Source of the DNA: an uncultured Clostridia bacterium
GTDB taxonomy: Bacteria > Bacillota > Clostridia > Christensenellales > UBA1242
Reading direction: 5' to 3'
Length of the DNA stretch: 16,561 nt
Assembly (NCBI GenBank): GCA_947366645.1
Contig: CANBAX010000008.1
Location: 1 to 16,561 of the forward strand
The notes below the pieces were generated by a model, which worked only from the letters and a program-made list of their open reading frames with translations, made no database searches and was not told the origin of the DNA. Shown piece by piece: positions 6,470-13,034 of the stretch. Each line of letters begins with the position of its first letter. The first letter of the stretch is position 1. Both the position numbers and the translations under genes were made by a program.

Positions 6470-6964
6470 ATGAAAAAACTACTATGTCTTATCTTACTTA
6501 CTTTAACAATATTTTTATCAGGCTGTAATCAAACCTTGCCTTTTGCAAATTGTACTCGCGATAGTGAAAATATTGGCGGAAGTATTTCTTTTGAATTTAA
6601 CAAGTCCACAGGGGAGATTTTTATAGGCGGAGAAAACCAGCAAATACAATATTACAAAGAAAATATTGCAAGAGGTTGGCAGGAGGGCGGAAATAGAGTT
6701 GGTTTAAAATTTACCGCACCTTCCAAAGTGAAAGAATATGAAACAGGCAGTGTTTCATTGCAAGGGAAAACTATAACTTCTGGTGATTTCTATCAAGAGG
6801 TAAATGGACAAAAGACGGGAATAGCCTTTGTCTACCCACTTATAAAGAATGTTGACGAAGAAATAGAAATCAAAATCACATGGCAAGACGGCAGTGAAGA
6901 ACAAGTCTATAAATTAATTATTAAAAAGGGTACCCGCCTGATGGAAGCAAAAAAAGATGAGTAA
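6470..6964 (+). CDS. Small lipoprotein of unknown function
   Basis: 164-residue secreted, lipid-anchored protein. A type II signal peptide MKKLLCLILLTLTIFLSGC places the lipobox L-S-G-C at 16-19, with Cys19 the acylated residue. The mature part contains Ser/Gly/Lys-rich strands and looks like a single beta-rich domain, with SGDFYQEVNGQKTG and EIEIKITWQDGSEEQVYKL reminiscent of an Ig-like or cadherin-like sheet; this is inference. AGGGAG precedes ATG 6470. The gene follows the GPH transporter by 16 bases, suggesting a shared role at the membrane, although GPH carriers do not need a binding lipoprotein. A terminator overlaps the stop. Confidence 0.8.
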   Translation: MKKLLCLILLTLTIFLSGCNQTLPFANCTRDSENIGGSISFEFNKSTGEIFIGGENQQIQYYKENIARGWQEGGNRVGLKFTAPSKVKEYETGSVSLQGKTITSGDFYQEVNGQKTGIAFVYPLIKNVDEEIEIKITWQDGSEEQVYKLIIKKGTRLMEAKKDE

Positions 6965-6980
6965 GTTACTCATCTTTTAA
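6951..6980 (+). terminator. Terminator overlapping lipoprotein stop codon
   Basis: Stem aaaagatgagt with actcatctttt around a 5-base loop, then ttaatttt. The 5' arm encodes the last residues of the lipoprotein. Confidence 0.75.
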
Positions 6981-6990
6981 TTTTGATGAC

Positions 6991-7210
6991 TGTAAACAAG
7001 AAAAGCTCTTGTTTTATGACCATCATATGCCATTTTGTTCGACAAATTGTCGACTGGTAGCCTCTAGGGGAGTCACTCCGCTTAGAAAGCCCGAGCCTTT
7101 TGCTGTGCGCTATCATGCCGAGGTGGACAAACGCAATACTATTGCCTTTGTTTTTCCACCTGTTCGACTCCCTAGCGCTATCACTTAAAATTGCTTACGC
7201 AATTAAAAGT
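6991..7210. repeat. Non-coding stretch of nested inverted repeats
   Basis: No gene is supported here. Inverted repeats seen: 6994-7000 with 7008-7014 (aaacaag/cttgttt); 7039-7044 with 7048-7053 (tcgaca/tgtcga core); 7121-7161, an imperfect 41-base palindrome with arms aggtgga/tccacct, caaa/tttg and gcaat/attgc; and 7183-7210, arms actt..attgc around ttac. An outer pair, ctaggggagtc (7064-7074) with gactccctag (7166-7175), encloses about 90 bases. The direct repeat gcgctatca occurs at 7107-7115 and again at 7174-7182. Several of these pieces derive from tRNA-Glu. Confidence 0.6.
7055..7100 (-). pseudogene. Broken 3' half of a second tRNA-Glu
   Basis: The first 20 bases (7055-7074) are identical to the 3' end of the intact tRNA-Glu (7250-7269), beginning exactly at its CCA. 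Then nine bases of the T arm are missing and the match resumes at actccgc, fading into diverged anticodon-arm sequence (shared gaaag and gcga-like positions). It cannot fold as a tRNA. Confidence 0.6.
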
Positions 7211-7219
7211 CTACACAAC

Positions 7220-7246
7220 AAAAAAACACCTAACGGTGCTTGTTTT
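7220..7246 (-). terminator. Terminator of tRNA-Glu
   Basis: Stem cacc/ggtg (7227-7230, 7235-7238) extended by A-T pairs, followed on the minus strand by seven Ts. It starts right after the tRNA 3' end. Confidence 0.75.
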
Positions 7247-7249
7247 GCT

Positions 7250-7324
7250 TGGTAGCCTCTAGGGGAGTCGAACCCCTCACTCCGCCGTGAAAGGGCGATG
7301 TCTTAACCGATTGACCAAGAGGCC
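7250..7324 (-). tRNA. tRNA-Glu (UUC)
   Basis: On the minus strand a 75-base cloverleaf begins GGCCTCTTGGTCAATCGG and ends AGAGGCTACCA with CCA encoded. The anticodon loop CTTTCAC sits between TCGCC and GGCGG, giving anticodon UUC. The T stem AGGGG/CCCCT and loop TTCGACT are standard. The first acceptor pair is G1-U72 instead of the usual G1-C72. It has a consensus promoter and its own terminator. Confidence 0.97.
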
Positions 7325-7359
7325 ATATATCAAAAGAGGGATTTTTTTGATACTTAGCC

Positions 7360-7388
7360 ATTATACGAAAATTAGATTATACTGTCAA
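7360..7388 (-). promoter_or_regulatory. Consensus promoter of tRNA-Glu
   Basis: TTGACA (7388-7383), exactly 17 bases, TATAAT (7365-7360) on the minus strand, about 35 bases before the tRNA. The leader between them contains an 8-bp hairpin (tatcaaaa/ttttgata). Confidence 0.9.
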
Positions 7389-7411
7389 GTGTTTTTTAAA
7401 AAAAATTTAAA

Positions 7412-8146
7412 TTATTCTACCATATCTCTCGCAACAGCAGCGGCGTAAATATGAGCGGCGTATGGCATCATGGTTAAAGCCACTTCGTTTATCGTCGAAC
7501 CGGTGGTTAGTATATCATCAAGAATAAGCACATTTTTATTTTTAATAGCTTCTTTGTCTTTTAGTTTAAAGCAGTTTGTAAGATTTTTTAATCTTTCACG
7601 GTAAGTTAAAGTGTTTTGAGCTTTGGTCTGCTTATCTTTCACAACCACATTGTTTTTCGTTTCACAATTCATAAGTTTTGCAAGCTCTTCAGCAAGCAAT
7701 TCTGCTTGATTATAACCTCGTCTTCTGCGGGATTTGTCATGAATAGGAATTGGAATTATAATGTCAATATCCAAATTCTCCTCTCTTAGCCTGTTATAAA
7801 TCAGTTTTGCAAAAGGGTAAGCAAGGTATCTTGCATTGTCACTTTTAAAACGTAAAAGACTGTTTTTTGCTTGCGCTTTATATAAAAGAGGGCAAACCGC
7901 TTTTTCAAATTTCTTTTTATTATGTCCACAAAAGTCGCAAATGATATTATGGTTTTTAATCTTAACATCGCACACCATACATCTGTTTCCAACATTAAAA
8001 ATGTTTTCTTTAGCACAACTATCGCAATAAGGTCTCGTTTCAAAGTCTTTTATATCCGCACCACAAAATATACACTTTATTTTTTCAGGGAAAAGTATAT
8101 TTAATGCAAAATCTTTTGTTTTCTTAAAAATATCTTTTATTTTCAT
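7412..8146 (-). CDS. comF: ComF/GntX-family phosphoribosyltransferase-like protein
   Basis: 244-residue cytosolic protein of the ComF family, associated in competent bacteria with DNA uptake and recombination; the enzymatic reaction is unproven. The N-terminus carries a double zinc ribbon: C25-x2-C28, C41-x2-C44, C56-x2-C59, C70-x2-C73. The phosphoribosyltransferase domain follows, with IIIPIPIHDKSRRRRGYNQA near 129-148 and the PRPP-binding loop VLILDDILTTGST at 206-218, both typical. It lies 35 bases after recD2 on the same strand, probably cotranscribed, and the pairing with a DNA helicase fits a role in DNA processing. No Shine-Dalgarno site is visible before ATG 8146. No other competence genes are present in the window. 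Confidence 0.88.
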   Translation of the reverse strand: MKIKDIFKKTKDFALNILFPEKIKCIFCGADIKDFETRPYCDSCAKENIFNVGNRCMVCDVKIKNHNIICDFCGHNKKKFEKAVCPLLYKAQAKNSLLRFKSDNARYLAYPFAKLIYNRLREENLDIDIIIPIPIHDKSRRRRGYNQAELLAEELAKLMNCETKNNVVVKDKQTKAQNTLTYRERLKNLTNCFKLKDKEAIKNKNVLILDDILTTGSTINEVALTMMPYAAHIYAAAVARDMVE

Positions 8147-8181
8147 AGTTTTTAATTAAAAAGTACGTTTTTTTTCTCATC

Positions 8182-10377
8182 TTATGAGATAAGAAGGTCT
8201 TTTAATAAAGTAAATCTTTGTGTCGTGTAATTATTGGAAACCATGCGTTTTAAATTCTTTTTTTCGCCTACAAGCACAACCATATTTTTTGCACGAGTTA
8301 CTGCGGTATAAAGTAGGTTACGGGTAAGTATCATACTCGCACCCGCGATAACAGGTAAAACAACAATATCAAATTCACTTCCTTGGCTTTTATGAATTGT
8401 AATAGCGTACGCAAGGGAAAGTTGGCTTATTTCACTGCGAGGGTATAGGCATTTTCTTCCATCTTCAAAAATGACAAGCACTTCATTTGTTTGAAAGTCA
8501 ATGCTTTCGATAAAACCAATGTCGCCGTTATATACGCCTTCGCCTTCCTCCTCCAAAAAGCCATTTATTCTTTTCCAAATAAGATTATAATTATTTGCCG
8601 TTTGCATAACCTTATCGCCTTCACGATATATGGTTTCGCCAACCGCAATTTCTTGCTTATGTAGGGAAGGAGGATTAAGTTTTTCTTGAAGGGTGCGATT
8701 AAGGTTGTCAATACCGCAAACGCCTGCTTTTAGTGGGGCTAGAATTTGGATTTGACTACTTTCAAGTTTGGTAAAGTCTGGAAGACGCCTTGTAACCATG
8801 TCGACTATTGAATCCTTGATAGAGTTTAAATCCAACCGCTCTTCAAAGAAAAAGTCTCTTGAAGTGTTGTCAATAAGAGGCATTTTGCCAGAGTTTATTA
8901 AATGTGCGTTAGTTATAATTAAGCTGTTGTCTTTTTGACGGAAAATTTTAGTAAGCATAGAAATTGTAATTTTACCGCTTTTCAGTATGTCGTCAAGGAC
9001 ATTTCCAGCACCTACGCTGGGAAGTTGGTCCTTATCGCCGACAAGAATAAGTTTACAGTCGCGTGGAAGTGCCTTACATAGGTGGTTCATCAACGCTACA
9101 TCAACCATTGACACCTCATCAACAATAACGCAGTCAGTTTCAAAAGGGTTGTTTTCGTTATGCACAAATCGTGATGTATTTCCCTGTGCAATTTCTAAAG
9201 CCCTATGAATTGTTTTTGCCTCGCAAGCCGTACTGTCGGAAAGTCGTTTAGAGGCACGCCCGGTAGGCGCTAAAAGCATAAACCTAAGGTTGTTTTGTGT
9301 TAGTATTTCAATGATGCACTTGACTATTGTTGTCTTTCCAGTACCAGGGCCACCAGTAATAACTGAAACTCCACTATTTATAGAGTTAGTAATAGCATTT
9401 TTTTGTTCTTCATGGAAGGAGATATTGTTTTTTTCTTCAAAATGTGCAATTTCATCGGTTAAATCAAGTTTTTTAGAGATGACAGAGCGGTTAAGTAGAC
9501 TTAATTTTTGCGCGACACTATATTCATAAAAATAGTATTGTGACTGTATCACAATTTCCATATTGTTGTGCCACATTATCTTGCAGGTTTTATCTAAAAC
9601 TAAACTGTCAAGCGCTGAGTTAAAGAGTTCTTTGTTTTCCTCGTAATTTATCTCCAGCACGCTAACAGCATTTGTTAAAAGCATGGGTTTAGGCAGGTAG
9701 GTATTTCCTGTCCGTTCCACAGCGGTCATTAGGCAGTGAAGTAGTCCCGCTCTTACTCGAAATTCGCTATTGTGTGGAATACCAATATTTTTGGCAATGC
9801 GGTCGGCTGTCAGAAAGCCAACCCCCGAAATATCCTCAACAAGACGATAAGGATTACTTTTGACGGTTTCTATCGTCCTATCACCATAGATTTCATAAAT
9901 TTTAAGTGCCATGTTAGTGGAAATATTGTATTTTTGCAAAAACATCACGGAGTTTTGCAGCTTTTTAAGTTCTTTAAACTTTTCGCCAATGTCAAGCGCT
10001 TTTTTCAGGCTGATATTTTTTACTTCAGCAAGCGAGGTGGGTGACATTTCAATGATGTCAAAGGTATTTTCTTTAAAATGTGAAACAATATTTTTTGCGG
10101 TTACAGGGCCTACACCTTTGATTAAACCGCTACAGAGATACTGTTCAATTCCTTTAAGTGAAGTGGGCATAATAATTTCATAGGAAGAAAAGGAAAATTG
10201 AAGGCCGTATTTACTTTTAGTAAATTCGCCTTCTAAAGCAATGTTTTCTCCTATATTGGTAGAAACCATCTTTCCAACGCAGGTGGTCATTGTGTTGTTT
10301 TGGTCGACGACAATAACGCTATAACCATTTTGTTCGTTACGAAAGATAATTTCCTCAATTACACCTTCAATACGCAT
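8182..10377 (-). CDS. recD2: ATP-dependent DNA helicase RecD2
   Basis: 731-residue superfamily 1B 5'-3' DNA helicase, the RecBC-independent RecD2 type, used in replication fork and mismatch-repair related processes. Layout: N-terminal OB-like domain (1-70); helix-hairpin-helix elements LIKGVGPVTA (85-94) and ISGVGFLTAD (183-192); Walker A GGPGTGKTT (342-350); motif Ia PTGRAS (371-376); Walker B VIVDEVSMVD (417-426); motif III GDKDQLPSVGAG (447-458); motif IV FRQ (479-481); and the UvrD-like C-terminal motif AYAITIHKSQGSEFD (656-670) with YTAVTRAK (690-697). Full length and all motifs intact. There is no ribosome binding site before ATG 10377; a well-spaced promoter ends six bases upstream, pointing to a leaderless message. 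It is divergent from a MarR gene. Confidence 0.96.
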   Translation of the reverse strand: MRIEGVIEEIIFRNEQNGYSVIVVDQNNTMTTCVGKMVSTNIGENIALEGEFTKSKYGLQFSFSSYEIIMPTSLKGIEQYLCSGLIKGVGPVTAKNIVSHFKENTFDIIEMSPTSLAEVKNISLKKALDIGEKFKELKKLQNSVMFLQKYNISTNMALKIYEIYGDRTIETVKSNPYRLVEDISGVGFLTADRIAKNIGIPHNSEFRVRAGLLHCLMTAVERTGNTYLPKPMLLTNAVSVLEINYEENKELFNSALDSLVLDKTCKIMWHNNMEIVIQSQYYFYEYSVAQKLSLLNRSVISKKLDLTDEIAHFEEKNNISFHEEQKNAITNSINSGVSVITGGPGTGKTTIVKCIIEILTQNNLRFMLLAPTGRASKRLSDSTACEAKTIHRALEIAQGNTSRFVHNENNPFETDCVIVDEVSMVDVALMNHLCKALPRDCKLILVGDKDQLPSVGAGNVLDDILKSGKITISMLTKIFRQKDNSLIITNAHLINSGKMPLIDNTSRDFFFEERLDLNSIKDSIVDMVTRRLPDFTKLESSQIQILAPLKAGVCGIDNLNRTLQEKLNPPSLHKQEIAVGETIYREGDKVMQTANNYNLIWKRINGFLEEEGEGVYNGDIGFIESIDFQTNEVLVIFEDGRKCLYPRSEISQLSLAYAITIHKSQGSEFDIVVLPVIAGASMILTRNLLYTAVTRAKNMVVLVGEKKNLKRMVSNNYTTQRFTLLKDLLIS

Positions 10378-10383
10378 AAAAAC

Positions 10384-10412
10384 ATTTTAATATGTTTAGC
10401 AGTTAAAATCAA
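10384..10412 (-). promoter_or_regulatory. Promoter of recD2, giving a leaderless transcript
   Basis: TTGATT (10412-10407), 17 bases, TAAAAT (10389-10384) on the minus strand. Only GTTTTT separates the -10 from ATG 10377, so transcription should begin at or next to the start codon. Confidence 0.65.
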
Positions 10413-10422
10413 GTAAAAACGC

Positions 10423-10451
10423 TTGCAACAAAAATATTTTTCAAGTATACT
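10423..10451 (+). promoter_or_regulatory. Promoter of MarR-type gene / cysS
   Basis: TTGCAA (10423-10428), 17 bases, TATACT (10446-10451). The spacer contains a 12-base palindrome aaaaatattttt (10430-10441), a possible autoregulatory operator. Lies back to back with the recD2 promoter. Confidence 0.65.
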
Positions 10452-10472
10452 AAGTTAAGCAAGAGAAGAAAA

Positions 10473-10856
10473 ATGGAAAGAGCAAGAAAACTATTTGAAC
10501 TAGAGGCGCTAGCCGAAAATCTTATGAAGCAACATAAAAATCTCAGTTTACTCAAACTGAAAATTTTATTTTTCGCAAGTGTATACGAAAATCTTTCCGT
10601 GTCAATGATAATTGAAAAAATAGGGATAAAAAAATCAAATTTTGCACTTATGAGCAGCGAACTTGAAAAGGAGGGGCTTATAACCATTGGCCCAGCGGAG
10701 ATAGACAGACGCTGTCGTGTGTTACACCTTACTGAAAAGGGAAAAGCCGAACTCGGAGCCTGTGAAAGTGAGGTTGAAAAGAGTTTGGGCGCTTCAAATC
10801 CAGAGGTGGATAGGGCGCTTGATGTACTCACCAACTTTTTGAATAAAAGAATATAA
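10473..10856 (+). CDS. MarR-family winged-helix regulator
   Basis: 127-residue DNA-binding protein of the MarR type. The winged helix spans about residues 40-95: SVSMIIEKIGIKKSNFALMS (helix-turn-helix), ELEKEGLITI, and the wing EIDRRCRVLHLTEKGKAEL, which matches the MarR signature D-x-R-x5-LT-x-KG. Helices before and after form the dimer interface. Ligand and target are unknown. It is the first gene after a good promoter; AAGAGAAG is a weak ribosome binding site. CysS follows after 18 bases, so the regulator and the cysteinyl-tRNA synthetase probably share a message. It could control itself and, from the shared intergenic region, recD2. Confidence 0.85.
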   Translation: MERARKLFELEALAENLMKQHKNLSLLKLKILFFASVYENLSVSMIIEKIGIKKSNFALMSSELEKEGLITIGPAEIDRRCRVLHLTEKGKAELGACESEVEKSLGASNPEVDRALDVLTNFLNKRI

Positions 10857-10874
10857 TCATTTAAGAGGTTTTTA

Positions 10875-12260
10875 ATGTTAAGAATATATAATACAATGAC
10901 AAGGAAAAAGGAAGAGTTTAGCCCTATCATAGAAGGCAGAGTTGGTATGTATGTCTGCGGGCCAACAGTATACGGGTTTCCTCACCTTGGTCATGCAAAA
11001 AGTTATATAAGTTTTGATATAATCCATAGATATTTGAAGTTTCTTGGATATAAGGTCAAATATGTCCAAAATATCACTGATGTTGGTCATCTTGTGGGTG
11101 ATGGCGATGAAGGCGAAGATAAAATAGCGAAACAAGCAAAACTAGAACTTTTAGACCCGTATGAGATAGCGTATAAGTATGAATGCGAATATTTTAAAGC
11201 AATGGACGCATTAAATATACTCCGTCCAAGTATTAGCCCTCGTGCTACCGGCTTTATTATGGAAATTATTGAGGCAGTGAAAGAGATAATTGACCATGGC
11301 TATGGCTATGTGACGAAAGAGGGCAATGTTTATTTTGATGTCCATAAATATACAAAGTATGGGCAACTTTCAAATAGAAAACTAGATGAGAATGTTAGCG
11401 GCGAGCGTATTGAGGTTGCCACCGATAAACGTCACCCAGAAGATTTTGCGCTTTGGAAGGCGGTGGACGAAAAAACCTTAATGAAATGGCATAGTCCGTG
11501 GGGTGTGGGCTGCCCAGGGTGGCATATAGAATGTTCAGTGCTTTCGCGTAGGTTTTTAGGCGAAAAGTTTGATATACATGGCGGCGGAATAGATAACCTT
11601 TTCCCTCACCATGAATGTGAATGTGCTCAGGGCGATATTTTGACAGGAAGTGTGCCTATGAATTATTTTATACACAATAACCTTGTCACTGTAAATGGAA
11701 AGAAAATGGGTAAATCGCTTGGCAATTCCATGACGTTAGACTCTCTTTTTGATAAATATGGTGCAATGACGGTAAGATATTTCATATTGCAGTTCGCTTA
11801 TCGAAGCATGGTGGATTTTAATGACCAAGGAATGTTGCTTGCAAAAAAACAACTTGAAAAAATTTCAGAATTTGTAAAAAAGGTAGGCAGTGGCGAAGAG
11901 AAAGAGCCAACTGGGGAAATAAAAGATATTTACGAAAACTGCCTTAAAGCCATGGACGATGACTTTAATACACCAGTGGTAGTGGCTGAGGTGTTGAAAC
12001 TTATTAAACTTCCACTTTCAAATGTAAGTGAACTTCGCTATGTTATAAACAGGCTACTTGTAGACATACTTGGGCTTAAGTTTGATAAAGAAAATGATGC
12101 TGACGAAATTCCAGAAGAGATAAAACGCCTTGCCGAGGAGCGATGGCAGGCTAAACAAAATAAAGATTTTGCAAGAGCCGATGAAAAGCGTAAGGCACTT
12201 GAAGAGCAGGGTTATTTAATTAAAGATAGCAAAGACGGCTATGAGATAGTAAAAAAATAG
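10875..12260 (+). CDS. cysS: Cysteinyl-tRNA synthetase
   Basis: Class I aminoacyl-tRNA synthetase charging tRNA-Cys in the cytosol. 461 residues, the usual length. Catalytic signatures: CGPTVYGFPHLGHAKSY at 28-44 containing the HIGH motif as HLGH (37-40), and KMGKSLGN (277-284) for KMSKS. Zinc ligands that read cysteine directly align as Cys28, Cys220 (WHIEC), His245 and Glu249 (FPHHECE). IHGGGIDNLFPHH is intact. The TVYGFPHLG variant replaces the more common TVYDYIHIG. AAGAGG precedes ATG 10875. It sits downstream of a MarR gene, with no T-box leader visible in the 18-base gap, so it is expressed from the upstream promoter. Confidence 0.97.
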   Translation: MLRIYNTMTRKKEEFSPIIEGRVGMYVCGPTVYGFPHLGHAKSYISFDIIHRYLKFLGYKVKYVQNITDVGHLVGDGDEGEDKIAKQAKLELLDPYEIAYKYECEYFKAMDALNILRPSISPRATGFIMEIIEAVKEIIDHGYGYVTKEGNVYFDVHKYTKYGQLSNRKLDENVSGERIEVATDKRHPEDFALWKAVDEKTLMKWHSPWGVGCPGWHIECSVLSRRFLGEKFDIHGGGIDNLFPHHECECAQGDILTGSVPMNYFIHNNLVTVNGKKMGKSLGNSMTLDSLFDKYGAMTVRYFILQFAYRSMVDFNDQGMLLAKKQLEKISEFVKKVGSGEEKEPTGEIKDIYENCLKAMDDDFNTPVVVAEVLKLIKLPLSNVSELRYVINRLLVDILGLKFDKENDADEIPEEIKRLAEERWQAKQNKDFARADEKRKALEEQGYLIKDSKDGYEIVKK

Positions 12261-12262
12261 AA

Positions 12263-12292
12263 TTGTATAAATAAAAGATTTTAAGCCATAAT
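12263..12292 (+). promoter_or_regulatory. Possible promoter of DUF378 gene
   Basis: TTGTAT (12263-12268), 18 bases, CATAAT (12287-12292), between the cysS stop and the next gene. No terminator is evident after cysS, so read-through is also possible. Confidence 0.4.
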
Positions 12293-12315
12293 AACTATCG
12301 AAAGGTAGGTGAAAA

Positions 12316-12558
12316 ATGGCAATAGCAAACATAATTGCATTTATAATCCTTGCTTTAGGTGGCATCAACTGGGGACTTGTAGGAATTTTCCGCTGGAACC
12401 TTGTAGAAGCTATCTTTGGGGGGTTTAATGCAGGGGCGATAGTAATCTATGTCCTTGTGCTATTAAGCGTGCTTTGGCTCATACTTTCTGCGATAATCTC
12501 ACGCGGAATAATTGAGTTAAATCCAGCCCGCTCAGCAAGAAAAAATAAAAAAGATTAA
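12316..12558 (+). CDS. DUF378-family small membrane protein
   Basis: 80-residue integral membrane protein of the DUF378 (YuzA-like) family; function unknown. Two transmembrane helices: about 4-27, containing the family signature GGINWGLVG, and about 41-64 (IVIYVLVLLSVLWLILSAI), followed by a basic cytoplasmic tail ending ARKNKKD. The motif N-W-G-L-V-G followed by F..NLV..IFGG is diagnostic. GGTAGGTG before ATG 12316 is the ribosome binding site. It follows cysS by 55 bases and ends in a strong terminator; no functional link with cysS is implied. Confidence 0.9.
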   Translation: MAIANIIAFIILALGGINWGLVGIFRWNLVEAIFGGFNAGAIVIYVLVLLSVLWLILSAIISRGIIELNPARSARKNKKD

Positions 12559-12592
12559 AAAAAATGAATAGCAATGTGCTATTCATTTTTTT
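12559..12592 (+). terminator. Terminator after DUF378 gene
   Basis: Nine-bp stem tgaatagca/tgctattca (12565-12573, 12577-12585) extended by A-T pairs, then seven Ts, directly after the stop. Confidence 0.88.
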
Positions 12593-12617
12593 ATAGTAGG
12601 AAATTTGTCAAGAGTTT

Positions 12618-12650
12618 AATAAAAAAACGGACACATAGTCCGCTTTTTTA
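12618..12650 (-). terminator. Terminator of the immunity-like gene; left copy of a 16-bp repeat
   Basis: Stem cggac/gtccg (12628-12632, 12638-12642) with seven Ts following on the minus strand. Its left side, 12618-12633, is identical to 13794-13809 in the rplL terminator. Confidence 0.8.
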
Positions 12651-13034
12651 CGAATCATAATCATAGGGTACCTTGTTTTTCTTTTCGCCGAGAAGATTCA
12701 TAATATAGCCTCCTTCCACTTTACACCACCATGCGGGGTTGTTTGCGGGCAATTCATTTAGAATTGAATCATCTGTTGACCAATTTTCTTTAATTAATTC
12801 CAAGTCTTTTATTTTTATAGGGATATTTATATCGTCCTTTAATTCATCATAATGTTCTTCAAACCATTCTGGCTCATCTTTGTGCAGTGCAAAAGCCTCG
12901 TCTATAAAGTTAACCATAAATTTATTGCTTCTAATTTCAGCTAAAATAATTCGCCCAACCATACCTTTGTATACACCTTCTTTTGCATATTCTTCTCTGT
13001 CCTTAATTACTCTTACATCATCATAAATTTTCAT
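12648..13034 (-). CDS. Putative immunity protein (DUF4926-like N-terminus)
   Basis: 128-residue acidic cytosolic protein. The opening KIYDDVRVIKDREEYAKEGV followed by YKGMVGRI and then a V-x-F-ID strand resembles the SH3-like DUF4926 fold found among immunity proteins of polymorphic toxins; the middle is very acidic (EPEWFEEHYDELKDD), and the tail contains AWWCKVEGG. Function as an antidote is inferred from the acidity, the tiny size and its coupling to the upstream gene. ATG 13034 is preferred: it overlaps the upstream stop as ATGA and has AGGGAGG eight bases before it, while ATG 13040 is only two bases from that site. It ends just before a terminator. Confidence 0.6.
   Translation of the reverse strand: MKIYDDVRVIKDREEYAKEGVYKGMVGRIILAEIRSNKFMVNFIDEAFALHKDEPEWFEEHYDELKDDINIPIKIKDLELIKENWSTDDSILNELPANNPAWWCKVEGGYIMNLLGEKKNKVPYDYDS

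Noticed and set aside
6991..7210. CRISPR array
   Set aside because: Repeats are inverted and unequal, with no regular direct repeat and spacer pattern and no cas genes.
7055..7324. tRNA repeat as attL/attR of a present integrative element
   Set aside because: Only 195 bases lie between the copies, with no integrase or other gene; at most a scar.
8147..8181. Leaderless promoter for comF like that of recD2
   Set aside because: TTAATT is suitably placed before the ATG but no acceptable -35 is found at 16-18 bases; cotranscription with recD2 is simpler.
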